From positions 404,944-468,943 of the forward strand of contig NZ_JAFFID010000005.1 of assembly GCF_017355955.1 (NCBI RefSeq): a DNA stretch of 64,000 bases, given 5' to 3'. Position numbers and translations under genes: made by a program. The DNA comes from Sabulibacter ruber (GTDB taxonomy: Bacteria; Bacteroidota; Bacteroidia; Cytophagales; Hymenobacteraceae). Below, one piece after another: positions 23,929-33,816 of the stretch. Under the pieces are notes generated by a model. It was not told the DNA's origin and did not search any database. It was given only the letters and a program-made list of their open reading frames with translations. The first letter of the stretch is position 1; each line of letters starts with the position of its first letter.

Positions 23929-26900
23929 ATGCAAGAAACAATTAAATACTGGAGAGGGGTAGAGGAGTTAAACAATACTCCGGAATTCCAGAAACATGCT
24001 CATAACGAGTTTCCTGAGTTCCTGCCAGTAAGTGAAGCCAATGGAGGGGATTCCTCTTCCCCAGTGGCTCCCAGAAGGGATTTCTTAAAGCTATTGGGTT
24101 TTGGGGTAGCAGCAGCAACGCTTGCTTCCTGCGAGTCTCCGGTACGCAAAGCAATTCCCTACCTGCACAAACCAGAAGAAGTAGAACCAGGCATTCCTAA
24201 CTGGTATGCCTCTACTTATTTCATGGGTGACATCTACAACCCGGTGTTAGTGAAGACCCGCGAAGGTCGTCCTATCAAAATCGAAGGAAATAATCTTTCC
24301 CCAATCACCCAGGGTGCTACGCATGCTCGTTCTCAGGCATCATTGCTGAACCTGTATGATAACAACCGTCTGAAAGGTCCGGTTGCTAAAAAGCAGCCTA
24401 CTTCCTGGGAGAAAATTGATCAGGAAATCCGTACCCGCCTGACAGGTGTGCAAGGAAGAGTAGTGTTAGTTTCTAATACTATCATCAGCCCAAGCACTAA
24501 AACTGTTATCCGGGAGTTTGGAGCCCAGTTCCCTGCGTTTGAACACGTAACCTATGATGCAAACTCTGCTTCCGCTTTATTGAGAGCAAACGGCGGAGTG
24601 GTACCAGGGTACGATTTCAGCAAAGCCCGTACAATTGTTTCTATTGGAGCTGACTTCTTAGGTACCTGGATTTCACCAGTAGAATACTCAAAACAATACA
24701 TCGTAAACCGGAAAGTAACTGCAGACAGACCAGTAATGTCTCGTCACTTCCAGTTTGAAAGCTTCCTGTCCATGACAGGCGCCAACGCGGATGTTCGTAT
24801 TCCGATTAAACCATCTGAGTACAGCGCAGTAGTAGCAGCTATTTATAATAGAGTTGCGGCCGGTACTGGTGGAACACCAATTCAAGCACCAAACACTGCT
24901 TACGCAAAGCAAGTAGAAAGAGCTGCCACAGAATTGTTGGCTAGCCGTGGTGCTGCCCTGGTGGTTTCAGATTCTAATGATCCTGCGGTGCAGACGTTAG
25001 TAACTGCCATCAACACTGCTTTAGGTGCTAACGGAACCACTATCAATACCGCTGTACCTTCTTTTGTACGTCAAGGAGATGATGCACGCATGCTGCGTCT
25101 GATCAATGACATGAACAATGGTGCCGTAGGTGCGGTGATTTTCTACGGAGCTAACCCGGTATATGATCACCCGCTTAGCCAGCAGGTAGTAAACGGTCTG
25201 AAGAAAGTAGGAGTGAAAATCTCTTTCGCAGACAGAGAAGACGAGACTGCTGCTCACGTAGATTACATCTGCCCAGACAACCATTACCTGGAGTCTTGGA
25301 ATGACTTTGAGCCTAAGAGAGGTTTCTTAGGTTTGGCTCAGCCAACCATCACTCCAATCTTCAATACAAGACAAGCTCAGGATTCATTACTGAAGTGGAC
25401 TGGTTCTACAACTGATTTCTACACTGTGATTCAGCGTACATGGTCAGGTATCGTAGGGGGTGGTGCTGCCTGGGACAGAGCCGTTCATGACGGTCTTGCC
25501 ACTGGTACAACTGGTGCCAATGAGCCTACCGCTCCTGCTGCTCCGCTTACACTAGCAGCAGCTGCCGTAAGCATTAACAGAGGCGGACGTGCTGGTAAAG
25601 GTACTGAGCTGGTTATCTACGAAAAAGTAGCTATTGGAGCAGGTCAGCACACCAACAACCCATGGTTGCAGGAAATGTCTGATCCAACCACTAAAGCCAC
25701 TTGGGATAACTATGTGACTATCTCCAGCGCAATGGCCAACCAGTTGGGCGTTGAGCAGAATGACATGCTGAGAGTTACTGCCAACGGTAAATCAATTGAG
25801 CTTCCTGCGCTAATCCAGCCAGGTCAGGCCCAGGGTACTATTGGTATCGCGATCGGATATGGTAGAACTCATGCAGGTCAGGCTGGTAACAACGTAGGTG
25901 CTAATGTTTACCCATTAGTAACTGTAGCCGGTGATTCCTTGATCTTTGCAAACAATGTAGAGATTGCAAAAGCAGGAGGTGACAGACCAATTGCCCAGAC
26001 ACAAACGCACCACACTGTGATGGGACGTATTGTGGTGCAGGAGTCTACCTTGGCTAAATACCAGAAAGATCCGAAGAGCGTAACCGAATATGTGCGCATC
26101 GCTACTCCGGATGGACCACAAAAACCTCAGAAAGTATCTTTGTGGCAGGATTATGAGTACAAAAACCACCACTGGGGTATGGTCATCGACCTGAACTCTT
26201 GTATTGGTTGCGGTACTTGTACTGTAAGCTGCCAGATTGAAAATAACGTAGCCGTAGTAGGTAAGCAAGAGGTTCTGAATCGTCGTGACATGCAATGGCT
26301 GCGCATTGACCGCTACTATAGCAGTGATGCAACCCGTGAAGATGGTGGATTTGAGAAGATGGAGAACCCGTCTGAGAACCCACAGGTTATCTTCCAGCCA
26401 ATGCTTTGCCAGCACTGTAACCACGCTCCATGTGAAACAGTTTGTCCGGTTGCTGCAACCATGCACAGCACAGAGGGTATAAACCAAATGGTATACAACC
26501 GCTGTGTAGGTACTCGCTATTGCGCAAACAACTGTCCATATAAAGTGCGTCGTTTCAACTGGTTCAACTACGCCAACAACGAGAAGTTCGATTACCAAAT
26601 GAACAATGACCTCGGTAAGATGGTGTTGAACCCAGATGTAACAGTGCGTTCACGCGGGGTAATGGAGAAATGCTCCTTCTGCGTACAGCGTATTCAATAT
26701 GGTAAACTGGAGGCGAAAAAAGACGGCCGTCGTCCGAAAGATGGAGAAATCGTTACAGCATGTGCTCAGGCATGTCCTACTAACGCCATCATCTTCGGTG
26801 ATATGCTGGATCCAAACAGCCAGATTTCCCAGATCTTGAAACGTGAGCAAGGAGAGCGTGCTTTCCACGTATTGGAAGAGTTGAACACTCAGCCAAACGT

Positions 26901-26934
26901 TACTTACTTAACTAAAATCAGAAACTTAGCTTAA
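23929..26934 (+). CDS. actB: Alternative complex III subunit ActB, Tat-exported molybdopterin oxidoreductase-like iron-sulfur protein
   Basis: I use the ATG at 23929 (1001 residues, MQETIKYWRGVEEL) rather than the upstream TTG. A Tat-type signal (RRDFLKLLGFGVAAATLASC) sits internally near residue 48, as in other ActB proteins. The large middle part is molybdopterin-oxidoreductase-like; the family is known to lack the cofactor. The C-terminal quarter binds iron-sulfur clusters: CIGCGTCTVSC, CQHCNHAPCETVCP, CVGTRYCANNCP and CSFCVQRI with CAQACP, giving four clusters (family knowledge: three 4Fe-4S, one 3Fe-4S). It transfers electrons between the membrane quinol sites and the hemes. Confidence 0.95.
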   Translation: MQETIKYWRGVEELNNTPEFQKHAHNEFPEFLPVSEANGGDSSSPVAPRRDFLKLLGFGVAAATLASCESPVRKAIPYLHKPEEVEPGIPNWYASTYFMGDIYNPVLVKTREGRPIKIEGNNLSPITQGATHARSQASLLNLYDNNRLKGPVAKKQPTSWEKIDQEIRTRLTGVQGRVVLVSNTIISPSTKTVIREFGAQFPAFEHVTYDANSASALLRANGGVVPGYDFSKARTIVSIGADFLGTWISPVEYSKQYIVNRKVTADRPVMSRHFQFESFLSMTGANADVRIPIKPSEYSAVVAAIYNRVAAGTGGTPIQAPNTAYAKQVERAATELLASRGAALVVSDSNDPAVQTLVTAINTALGANGTTINTAVPSFVRQGDDARMLRLINDMNNGAVGAVIFYGANPVYDHPLSQQVVNGLKKVGVKISFADREDETAAHVDYICPDNHYLESWNDFEPKRGFLGLAQPTITPIFNTRQAQDSLLKWTGSTTDFYTVIQRTWSGIVGGGAAWDRAVHDGLATGTTGANEPTAPAAPLTLAAAAVSINRGGRAGKGTELVIYEKVAIGAGQHTNNPWLQEMSDPTTKATWDNYVTISSAMANQLGVEQNDMLRVTANGKSIELPALIQPGQAQGTIGIAIGYGRTHAGQAGNNVGANVYPLVTVAGDSLIFANNVEIAKAGGDRPIAQTQTHHTVMGRIVVQESTLAKYQKDPKSVTEYVRIATPDGPQKPQKVSLWQDYEYKNHHWGMVIDLNSCIGCGTCTVSCQIENNVAVVGKQEVLNRRDMQWLRIDRYYSSDATREDGGFEKMENPSENPQVIFQPMLCQHCNHAPCETVCPVAATMHSTEGINQMVYNRCVGTRYCANNCPYKVRRFNWFNYANNEKFDYQMNNDLGKMVLNPDVTVRSRGVMEKCSFCVQRIQYGKLEAKKDGRRPKDGEIVTACAQACPTNAIIFGDMLDPNSQISQILKREQGERAFHVLEELNTQPNVTYLTKIRNLA

Positions 26935-26952
26935 TTTAACACAGAAAGATAT

Positions 26953-28371
26953 ATGCAGCACGTATCTCCGATAAGAGAGCCCCTAGTAACTGGGGGTAAA
27001 ACTTATGCAGACATCACGGAGGATGTATGCCGGCAGGTGGAAGCCAAGCCGAACGTCCGCTGGATGATGGCTCTGGGAGTTTCTCTGGTTTTCCTCGGCA
27101 TCTTTATCTACTCTGTATACCGGACCTTATGGTTCGGTATCGGGGAGTGGGGTCTCAATAAAACAGTAGGTTGGGCGTGGGATATCACCAACTTCGTATG
27201 GTGGGTAGGTATCGGTCACGCGGGTACCCTTATCTCAGCGATCTTGTTGTTGTTCCGCCAGAAATGGAGAACTTCCATCAACCGCGCCGCTGAGGCGATG
27301 ACCATTTTCGCGGTAATCTGTGCGGCCATGTTCCCGGTTCTTCACATGGGCCGTCCTTGGTTAGCTTACTGGGTATTGCCGCTGCCTAACACGTTTGGTT
27401 CTTTGTGGGTGAACTTCAACTCCCCACTTCTTTGGGACGTATTCGCGATCAGTACTTACTTCTCTGTTTCCCTGGTGTTCTGGTACATTGGTCTTATCCC
27501 TGACTTTGCTACCATCCGTGACAGAGCTACCGGACCAATCGCTCGCAGAGCTTACGCTTTGTTGAGTATGAACTGGACCGGTTCTGCCAAACACTGGTCA
27601 CGTTATGAGACTGTTTCCCTGATTCTTGCTGGTCTGGCAACTCCTCTGGTACTTTCGGTACACACCATCGTATCCATGGACTTTGCAACTTCAGTTATCC
27701 CAGGTTGGCACACCACCATCTTCCCTCCGTACTTCGTAGCAGGTGCGATCTTCTCTGGTTTCGCGATGGTATTGACCCTGATGATCATTACCCGCAAAAC
27801 CTTCAAACTGGAAGATTACATCACCCTGGAGCACGTTGAATCCATGAACAAGGTAATCACCTTGACAGGTTCTATCGTAGGGGTGGCGTATATCACTGAG
27901 TTCTTCATCGCCTGGTATTCTGGGGTTGAATACGAGCAATATGCCTTCATTAACCGGGCTACTGGTCCTTACTGGTGGGCATACTGGTCAATGATGACCT
28001 GTAACGTAATCACACCTCAGTTATTCTGGTTCCGCTCTATCCGCCGCAGCTTAACCGCTACGTTCATCATCTCCATCTTCGTAAACATCGGGATGTGGTT
28101 CGAGCGTTTCGTGATCATTGTAACTTCATTACACCGTGACTTCCTTCCATCTAGCTGGGTAATGTTCTCCCCAACTAGCATTGACGTTGGAGTGTACGTT
28201 GGAACCATGGGCTTATTCTTCACCCTGTTCCTGCTTTTCGCCAAGTTCTTCCCAGTGGTAAACATGGCTGAAGTAAAATCAATTCTGAAGTCCTCTTCCG
28301 GCGTGAGCCATACTCACCACCCAGAAGCATCTATGCACGGTACAGCTCCTAAAAATCACAAACATGACTAG
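26953..28371 (+). CDS. actC: Alternative complex III subunit ActC, NrfD/PsrC-like quinol-binding membrane protein
   Basis: The 472-residue protein has about ten membrane helices of the NrfD/PsrC family (FVWWVGIGHAGTLISAILLL is the recognisable helix-2/3 block). It is one of the two menaquinol-oxidising subunits of Act. It starts 18 bases after actB and overlaps actD by eight bases, so the genes are one transcriptional unit. The start context AGATATATGCA is the same as for actB. Confidence 0.95.
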   Translation: MQHVSPIREPLVTGGKTYADITEDVCRQVEAKPNVRWMMALGVSLVFLGIFIYSVYRTLWFGIGEWGLNKTVGWAWDITNFVWWVGIGHAGTLISAILLLFRQKWRTSINRAAEAMTIFAVICAAMFPVLHMGRPWLAYWVLPLPNTFGSLWVNFNSPLLWDVFAISTYFSVSLVFWYIGLIPDFATIRDRATGPIARRAYALLSMNWTGSAKHWSRYETVSLILAGLATPLVLSVHTIVSMDFATSVIPGWHTTIFPPYFVAGAIFSGFAMVLTLMIITRKTFKLEDYITLEHVESMNKVITLTGSIVGVAYITEFFIAWYSGVEYEQYAFINRATGPYWWAYWSMMTCNVITPQLFWFRSIRRSLTATFIISIFVNIGMWFERFVIIVTSLHRDFLPSSWVMFSPTSIDVGVYVGTMGLFFTLFLLFAKFFPVVNMAEVKSILKSSSGVSHTHHPEASMHGTAPKNHKHD

Positions 28372-28888
28372 TAAGAAATATATACTCGGTGTATTTGAAG
28401 ACGAGGATGTTCTGCTGAACGCCATTGAGTCGATTCGTGCAGCAGGCACCAAGATTTATGATGTATTCACTCCTTATCCAATCCACGGGATTGATGATGT
28501 GTTAGGAATACAGCGCTCACGCTTGCCAATTGTGGCTTTCTTCTGCGGACTTTGCGGTACTTCGTTTGCCCTCTGGATGCAGATCTACATGCTGGGTTTT
28601 GACTGGCCCATGATTATTGGTGGTAAGCCCCACGTGGCACTTCCAAGTTTTATCCCGGTAACGTTTGAGTTGACAGTACTGTGTGCGGCGTTTGGTATGG
28701 TGATTACCTTCTTTATCATAAGCGGCTTACGCCCTACGTTGAAAGTGCCAGTAATGGATGTACGTTCAACTGATGATAAATATGTAATGGCCATTGAGTT
28801 AAAGGAAGGTACAGATATCAATAAACTGAATGATCTTCTCCGTTCAAACGGGGCTATTGAAGTTAACGAGAAGGAGGTAGTTAAATAA
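28364..28888 (+). CDS. actD: Alternative complex III subunit ActD (DUF3341)
   Basis: The 174-residue protein opens with a ferredoxin-like fold (YILGVFEDEDVLLNAIESIRAAG) and GIDDVLGIQRSRLP, then two transmembrane helices (IVAFFCGLCGTSFALWMQIY; LTVLCAAFGMVITFFIISGL) and a cytoplasmic tail. This is the DUF3341 structural subunit of Act. It overlaps actC by eight bases and its stop shares a base with the actE start (TAATG). The last codons include AAGGAGG, ten bases before actE. Confidence 0.93.
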   Translation: MTSKKYILGVFEDEDVLLNAIESIRAAGTKIYDVFTPYPIHGIDDVLGIQRSRLPIVAFFCGLCGTSFALWMQIYMLGFDWPMIIGGKPHVALPSFIPVTFELTVLCAAFGMVITFFIISGLRPTLKVPVMDVRSTDDKYVMAIELKEGTDINKLNDLLRSNGAIEVNEKEVVK

Positions 28889-29598
28889 TGAACAGTTTCT
28901 TTAGAACAGGAGCTAAGGCCTCCATGATTCTTTTCTCTTCCGTTCTTCTTGCATCATGTGGTAATGATGAGCAAGATCCAGGACTAGAATATGCACCGGA
29001 TATGTACTATCCGGTGGCATACGAGCCCCTGAAGCAATTAGCGGATAACAAAAACGCCATCAACCCAGGCGGTTTGAACATGCGGGTTCCCGCTGATCAT
29101 ACAGTAGCCAGAGGTAAACTTGGGTTTTACGTCCATATTTCAAAAGATAGCGCAGAAGCAGCTGGCCGTGAGTTGGTGAATCCCGTAGCAAGAACAACCA
29201 ACAACATTGAAGAGGGTAAAACTTTGTTCCTGCGTTTCTGCTCTCCTTGCCATGGTGAAACAGGACAAGGCGACGGATTGGTAGGAGCCAAGTTCAAAGG
29301 GGTGCCAAACTTCACACAAGGACGGTACGCTACGTTGCCTGATGGACACATCTTCCACGTAATCACGAACGGACGTGGTCGTATGATGCCTCACGGAACT
29401 CAGGTGAACCCAGAAGAACGCTGGAGAATTGCCATGTACGTGAGACAATTGCAGAAAGGCATCACAGATGCAAGCGGAGCGGACGTGTCTGACACAGGCT
29501 CTACTTCAACTGACGCTCCTCAAGGCCCAAGTAAAACCGAAAACACTAATCCAGTAACAGGCACGACTGCCGATCCAACCAAGGATACGCGCAATTAA
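28888..29598 (+). CDS. actE: Alternative complex III subunit ActE, monoheme cytochrome c lipoprotein
   Basis: The 236-residue protein has a lipoprotein signal (SMILFSSVLLASC). A single heme-binding motif CSPCHG occurs near residue 117 with a downstream RMMPHG methionine ligand. The C-terminus is a low-complexity Thr/Ser/Pro-rich tail (about residues 195-236). It is the terminal monoheme cytochrome that hands electrons from Act to the oxidase. With the extra heme in ActA the complex would carry seven hemes c. Confidence 0.93.
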   Translation: MNSFFRTGAKASMILFSSVLLASCGNDEQDPGLEYAPDMYYPVAYEPLKQLADNKNAINPGGLNMRVPADHTVARGKLGFYVHISKDSAEAAGRELVNPVARTTNNIEEGKTLFLRFCSPCHGETGQGDGLVGAKFKGVPNFTQGRYATLPDGHIFHVITNGRGRMMPHGTQVNPEERWRIAMYVRQLQKGITDASGADVSDTGSTSTDAPQGPSKTENTNPVTGTTADPTKDTRN

Positions 29599-29617
29599 CC
29601 TTAAAGGTATATTTGAA

Positions 29618-30901
29618 ATGATAACTGAAGAAAGACTAAGTATCCCACAAAGAGCCACTAGACGGTTCTTCTTCATGATTGGTATCGGGTTGGTGCTTCT
29701 GGTAGTGGGTCTTCTGATTGCTGCAAACTCAGGCGGCGGCCACGGGGAGGCAGCTCACGGGGCTGCTCAAGCGGGTCACCATACAGCAGGATGGGGCCAA
29801 CGTTTACTGGCTAACTTGTGGTTGAATAACGTTTATTTAACTGGTATCTCTGTAGTTGGTGTTCTTTTCATTGCAATCCAGTATGTAGCGTACGCTGGTT
29901 GGTCTGTTTTGATCAAGCGTGTACCTGAAGCACTAGGTAGCTACATTCTGATTGGTGGTATTGTGATGTTGGCAGTTTTCCTGTTGCCAATCATCTTCAC
30001 CGGCCACAACACTTTATTACACTGGACTGATCACTCTTTACACGAAGTAGGTAATCCAAACTATGACCCAATCATTGCGGGTAAATCTGGGTACCTGAAC
30101 GTGACCTTCTTTACCATCAGAATGGTAGCCTACTTCGTTTTATGGTTCCTTTTCTTTAAATGGTTAAGAAACGAGTCTCTTGCTGAAGATTTGAACGGTG
30201 GCTTGAACCACTATAACAAAAGCATCAGATTAGGAGCTACCTTCCTGGTAATCTTCGGGGTGACTTCTTCTATGTCAGCTTGGGACTGGGTTCTGTCAAT
30301 TGACACACACTGGTTCAGTACAATGTTTGGTTGGTATGTATTTGCCAGCTGGTGGGTATCTGGCCTTGCTGCTACAACCCTTACGGTTATTATCCTGAAG
30401 CAGATGGGCTACATGAAAATGGTTACCTCAAACCACTTGCATGATTTGGGTAAATTCGTTTTCGGTTTCAGTATCTTCTGGACATACATCTGGTTCTCGC
30501 AGTTCATGCTTTACTGGTATGCCAACATCCCAGAAGAAGCTATCTACTTCATGGAGCGTTTAGGTGGAAACAACAATCACTACACCTGGATCTTCTTCTT
30601 TAACCTTTTGATAAACTTTGCTTTCCCTTTCCTTGTTCTTATGACAAGAGATGCAAAGCGTCAAATGATCATGCTGAAGATTGTGTGTATCGCTATCCTG
30701 ATTGGTCACTGGTTTGACTTCTACATGATGATTATGCCAGGTACAATGAGAGGTGAGAGCGGCTTTGGTTTGATTGAAATTGGTACAGCATTAACCTTCC
30801 TGGGTGTATTCTTGTTAAGATTCACAAAAGAACTAAGCAAAGCTTCTTTGGTTCCTGTGAACCACCCATTCCTGGAAGAAAGTGTTCACCATCACGTTTA
30901 A
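29618..30901 (+). CDS. actF: Alternative complex III subunit ActF, second NrfD-like membrane subunit
   Basis: The 427-residue protein has about ten membrane helices and is the ActC paralogue (quinol:cytochrome c oxidoreductase quinone-binding subunit 2). Recognisable segments are SMSAWDWVLSIDTHWFSTMFGWYVFASWW, FWTYIWFSQFMLYWYANIPEE and HWFDFYMMIMPG. A His-rich periplasmic loop (GGGHGEAAHGAAQAGHH) follows the first helix. It lies 19 bases after actE and 24 bases before coxB. Confidence 0.95.
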   Translation: MITEERLSIPQRATRRFFFMIGIGLVLLVVGLLIAANSGGGHGEAAHGAAQAGHHTAGWGQRLLANLWLNNVYLTGISVVGVLFIAIQYVAYAGWSVLIKRVPEALGSYILIGGIVMLAVFLLPIIFTGHNTLLHWTDHSLHEVGNPNYDPIIAGKSGYLNVTFFTIRMVAYFVLWFLFFKWLRNESLAEDLNGGLNHYNKSIRLGATFLVIFGVTSSMSAWDWVLSIDTHWFSTMFGWYVFASWWVSGLAATTLTVIILKQMGYMKMVTSNHLHDLGKFVFGFSIFWTYIWFSQFMLYWYANIPEEAIYFMERLGGNNNHYTWIFFFNLLINFAFPFLVLMTRDAKRQMIMLKIVCIAILIGHWFDFYMMIMPGTMRGESGFGLIEIGTALTFLGVFLLRFTKELSKASLVPVNHPFLEESVHHHV

Positions 30902-30925
30902 GACTCATAATAAATTACACGGATA

Positions 30926-31960
30926 ATGATAACGATTGCTGTAGCACTATCAATCATCCTTTTACTGGTCATCCTTTACCTTCTGTTTAGAATCCAGATT
31001 CTGGCTTCTATCTTCACCGGAAGCTACAGACGTGACATTGGTAAGAGTAACAAAATAAACGCGGCTCTATTCCTTATCTTCATGATTGTCATGGGAGGCC
31101 TGTTTTTCTGGTCTTTCAACTCTGCAGGTGAAGATATGATCATTCCAATTGCCTCCCAGCACGGGATTGCCATTGACAGCATGTTCTGGTTAACCATGGC
31201 CGTAATTGGTTTTGTATTTGTTCTGACCCACATACTGCTGTTTGTTTATTCTTATAAATACCAGCATAAAGAAGGTAAGATTGCTTACTACTATCCGCAC
31301 AACAATAAACTGGAAATTATTTGGACGGTTATTCCAGCTGTGGTAATGGCCCTCCTGGTGTTCTCTGGATGGAAAACCTGGGCAAAAATTACAAGCCCAG
31401 CTCCAGAAAACGCCGTGGTTGTGGAAGTGATGGGTAAGCAGTTCAACTGGTTGGTTCGTTACCCAGGTGCTGATAACAAACTTGGTCTGGTGAAGCATAC
31501 GTTGATTGATGCTACCAATGAGTTTGGTATTGACCTGAACGACAAGAATGCTCAGGATGACTTCCCTGGTGAACCAAGTGCTTTCCACGTACCAAAAGGC
31601 CAGCCAGTACAGTTGAAAATCAGATCAAGAGACGTAATCCACAGCGTGTTCTTGCCTCACTTCCGGGTGAAGATGGATGCGGTGCCTGGTATGCCAACTA
31701 CCTTCTGGTTTATCCCTACCAAAACTACTGCTGAAATGCAGACAGAAACAGGTAATGCCAACTTTCAATATGAGTTAGCTTGTACCGAGGTTTGTGGTCG
31801 TGGTCACTTCGCGATGAAGATGACAATGATTGTAGATGAGCCTGAAGACTATCAGAAATGGGTGGCTGCCCAACAGCAGAAAACATTTGCCACTCAGTTA
31901 CAACAAGGAGCTCCTGCTGACAGCACTGCTGCCGCTGGTGCTGTTGCCTCAAATCAGTAG
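30926..31960 (+). CDS. coxB: Cytochrome c oxidase subunit II (CuA subunit)
   Basis: The 344-residue protein has three N-terminal hydrophobic helices rather than the usual two, as in other Bacteroidota subunit II proteins. The CuA domain shows the His ligand in VIHSVFLPHFRVKMD, and CTEVCGRGHFAMKM (about 285-298) with both Cys, His and Met ligands. There is no fused cytochrome c domain, so electrons must come directly from Act (ActE/ActA). The C-terminus is Ala/Gln-rich. Confidence 0.96.
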   Translation: MITIAVALSIILLLVILYLLFRIQILASIFTGSYRRDIGKSNKINAALFLIFMIVMGGLFFWSFNSAGEDMIIPIASQHGIAIDSMFWLTMAVIGFVFVLTHILLFVYSYKYQHKEGKIAYYYPHNNKLEIIWTVIPAVVMALLVFSGWKTWAKITSPAPENAVVVEVMGKQFNWLVRYPGADNKLGLVKHTLIDATNEFGIDLNDKNAQDDFPGEPSAFHVPKGQPVQLKIRSRDVIHSVFLPHFRVKMDAVPGMPTTFWFIPTKTTAEMQTETGNANFQYELACTEVCGRGHFAMKMTMIVDEPEDYQKWVAAQQQKTFATQLQQGAPADSTAAAGAVASNQ

Positions 31961-31983
31961 TTATAATCTTTTAACAGTATTGT

Positions 31984-33813
31984 ATGTCTAGTACGGATAT
32001 TTCACTACATAAAGATGTGCACTCAGGACATGATGATCATCACGATGATCATCATGAACAGAGTTTCATTGAGAAGTACATCTTTAGCCAGGACCACAAA
32101 GTAATTGGTAAGCAATTCTTGTTTGCTGGTTTGTTCTGGGCAATCATAGGGGGTACTTTCTCCAGCCTTTTCCGTTTCCAATTAGGTTTTCCTGAGGCAA
32201 CGTTCACTTTCCTGGAGCCGATCTTAGGGAAGTGGGTTGATGGTGGAAAACTTAACCCAGAATTCTACCTTGCCTTGGTGACGATGCACGGTACTATCAT
32301 GGTGTTCTTCGTGTTAACTGCAGGCTTGAGCGGTACTTTCAGTAACTTCTTGATTCCTCTGCAGATTGGAGCCCGTGATATGGCTTCTGGATTCATGAAC
32401 ATGCTTTCTTTCTGGTTCTTCTTCCTGGCCAGCGTGATCATGTTCTACTCTATCTTCCTGGAAACAGGACCTGCGGCTGGTGGTTGGACGGTTTATCCGC
32501 CGCTTAGTGCCTTGCCACAGGCTATTTCCGGTTCAGGTGCGGGTATGACCATGTGGTTGGTAAGTATGGCATTGTTCATCGTTTCTCAGTTGTTAGGGGG
32601 GGTGAACTATATCACTACTGTTATCAACCTGCGTACCCGAGGCATGTCAATGGCTAAGCTTCCGCTTACGATCTGGGCTTTCTTCCTGACTGCTGTATTA
32701 GGTTTGTTAGCTTTCCCGGTACTTTTCTCAGCTGCGTTGCTTTTGATCTTTGACCGTTCTTTTGGCACCAGCTTCTTCTTATCTGATATCTATGTAGCGG
32801 GTGAGGCTTTGACTCATACCGGTGGTAGCCCAGTTCTGTTTCAGCACTTATTCTGGTTCCTAGGTCACCCAGAGGTATACATCGTTATTCTCCCAACCTT
32901 CGGTATTGTTTCTGAAGTGATTGCTACCAACGCTCGTAAGCCAATCTTCGGTTACCGTGCCATGATTGGTTCAATGTTAGGTATTTCTATCCTGTCCTTC
33001 ATTGTATGGGCACACCACATGTTCGTGTCTGGTATGAACCCATTCCTGGGATCAGTTTTCATGTTCCTGACCCTGATTATTGCGGTTCCTTCTGCTGTGA
33101 AGGTGTTCAACTGGTTGGCAACCCTTTGGAGAGGTAACATCAACTTTACTCCAGCCATGCTGTTCTCTGTAGCGTTCGTGTCGCTCTTTATCACTGGTGG
33201 GGTAACTGGTATCATCCTGGGTAACTCTGCCCTTGATATCCAGATGCACGATACCTACTTTGTGGTTGCTCACTTCCACTTGGTAATGGGTAGCGCGGCT
33301 TTCTTTGGGATGTTTGCTGGTGTTTACCACTGGTTCCCTAAGATGTTCGGACGGATGATTGACGAGAAGTTGGGCTATGTTCACTTCTGGATTACCTTCG
33401 TTTGTGCGTACCTGATCTTCATGCCAATGCACTATTTAGGTATCGCTGGTTTCCCAAGAAGATATTATACCTGGACTGGTTTTGAGACTTTCAACAAGTT
33501 CCTGGATATGAATAGCTTCATCACCATTGCTGCTATCTTCGTATTCTTTGCTCAGTTCATTTTCATCTTCAACTTCATCTATAGCATTTTCAGAGGTAGA
33601 AGAGCAACTGAGAACCCTTGGAAATCTAACACCCTTGAGTGGACTACTCCTGTTAACCCAGGTCACGGCAACTGGCCAGGTCCGCTTCCAGTGGTATACA
33701 GATGGCCATATGACTATAGCAAGCCAGGTGCTCCTCAAGACTTTATTCCACAAAACGTACCTTATTCTCAGACGCAGTCTTCTAACCTGCCGTATGAGAG
33801 AGATTTCGAATAA
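31984..33813 (+). CDS. coxA: Cytochrome c oxidase subunit I (heme a/heme a3-CuB)
   Basis: The 609-residue protein has 12 or more helices. Catalytic residues are visible: low-spin heme His in TMHGTIMVFF; CuB site in FWFLGHPEVYIVILP with the Glu and the His-Tyr crosslink pair; WAHHMF for the other CuB histidines; heme ligands in DTYFVVAHFHLVMG. Retention of the Glu in GHPEVY suggests an A1-type channel. The N-terminus is very His/Asp-rich (HKDVHSGHDDHHDDHHE), a possible metal-binding segment. It is followed after three bases by the heme A synthase gene. Confidence 0.97.
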   Translation: MSSTDISLHKDVHSGHDDHHDDHHEQSFIEKYIFSQDHKVIGKQFLFAGLFWAIIGGTFSSLFRFQLGFPEATFTFLEPILGKWVDGGKLNPEFYLALVTMHGTIMVFFVLTAGLSGTFSNFLIPLQIGARDMASGFMNMLSFWFFFLASVIMFYSIFLETGPAAGGWTVYPPLSALPQAISGSGAGMTMWLVSMALFIVSQLLGGVNYITTVINLRTRGMSMAKLPLTIWAFFLTAVLGLLAFPVLFSAALLLIFDRSFGTSFFLSDIYVAGEALTHTGGSPVLFQHLFWFLGHPEVYIVILPTFGIVSEVIATNARKPIFGYRAMIGSMLGISILSFIVWAHHMFVSGMNPFLGSVFMFLTLIIAVPSAVKVFNWLATLWRGNINFTPAMLFSVAFVSLFITGGVTGIILGNSALDIQMHDTYFVVAHFHLVMGSAAFFGMFAGVYHWFPKMFGRMIDEKLGYVHFWITFVCAYLIFMPMHYLGIAGFPRRYYTWTGFETFNKFLDMNSFITIAAIFVFFAQFIFIFNFIYSIFRGRRATENPWKSNTLEWTTPVNPGHGNWPGPLPVVYRWPYDYSKPGAPQDFIPQNVPYSQTQSSNLPYERDFE

Positions 33814-33816
33814 CGA

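Noticed and set aside
25915..26598. 227-codon frame antisense to actB
   Set aside because: actB is certain from its cysteine motifs; the antisense frame is a shadow.
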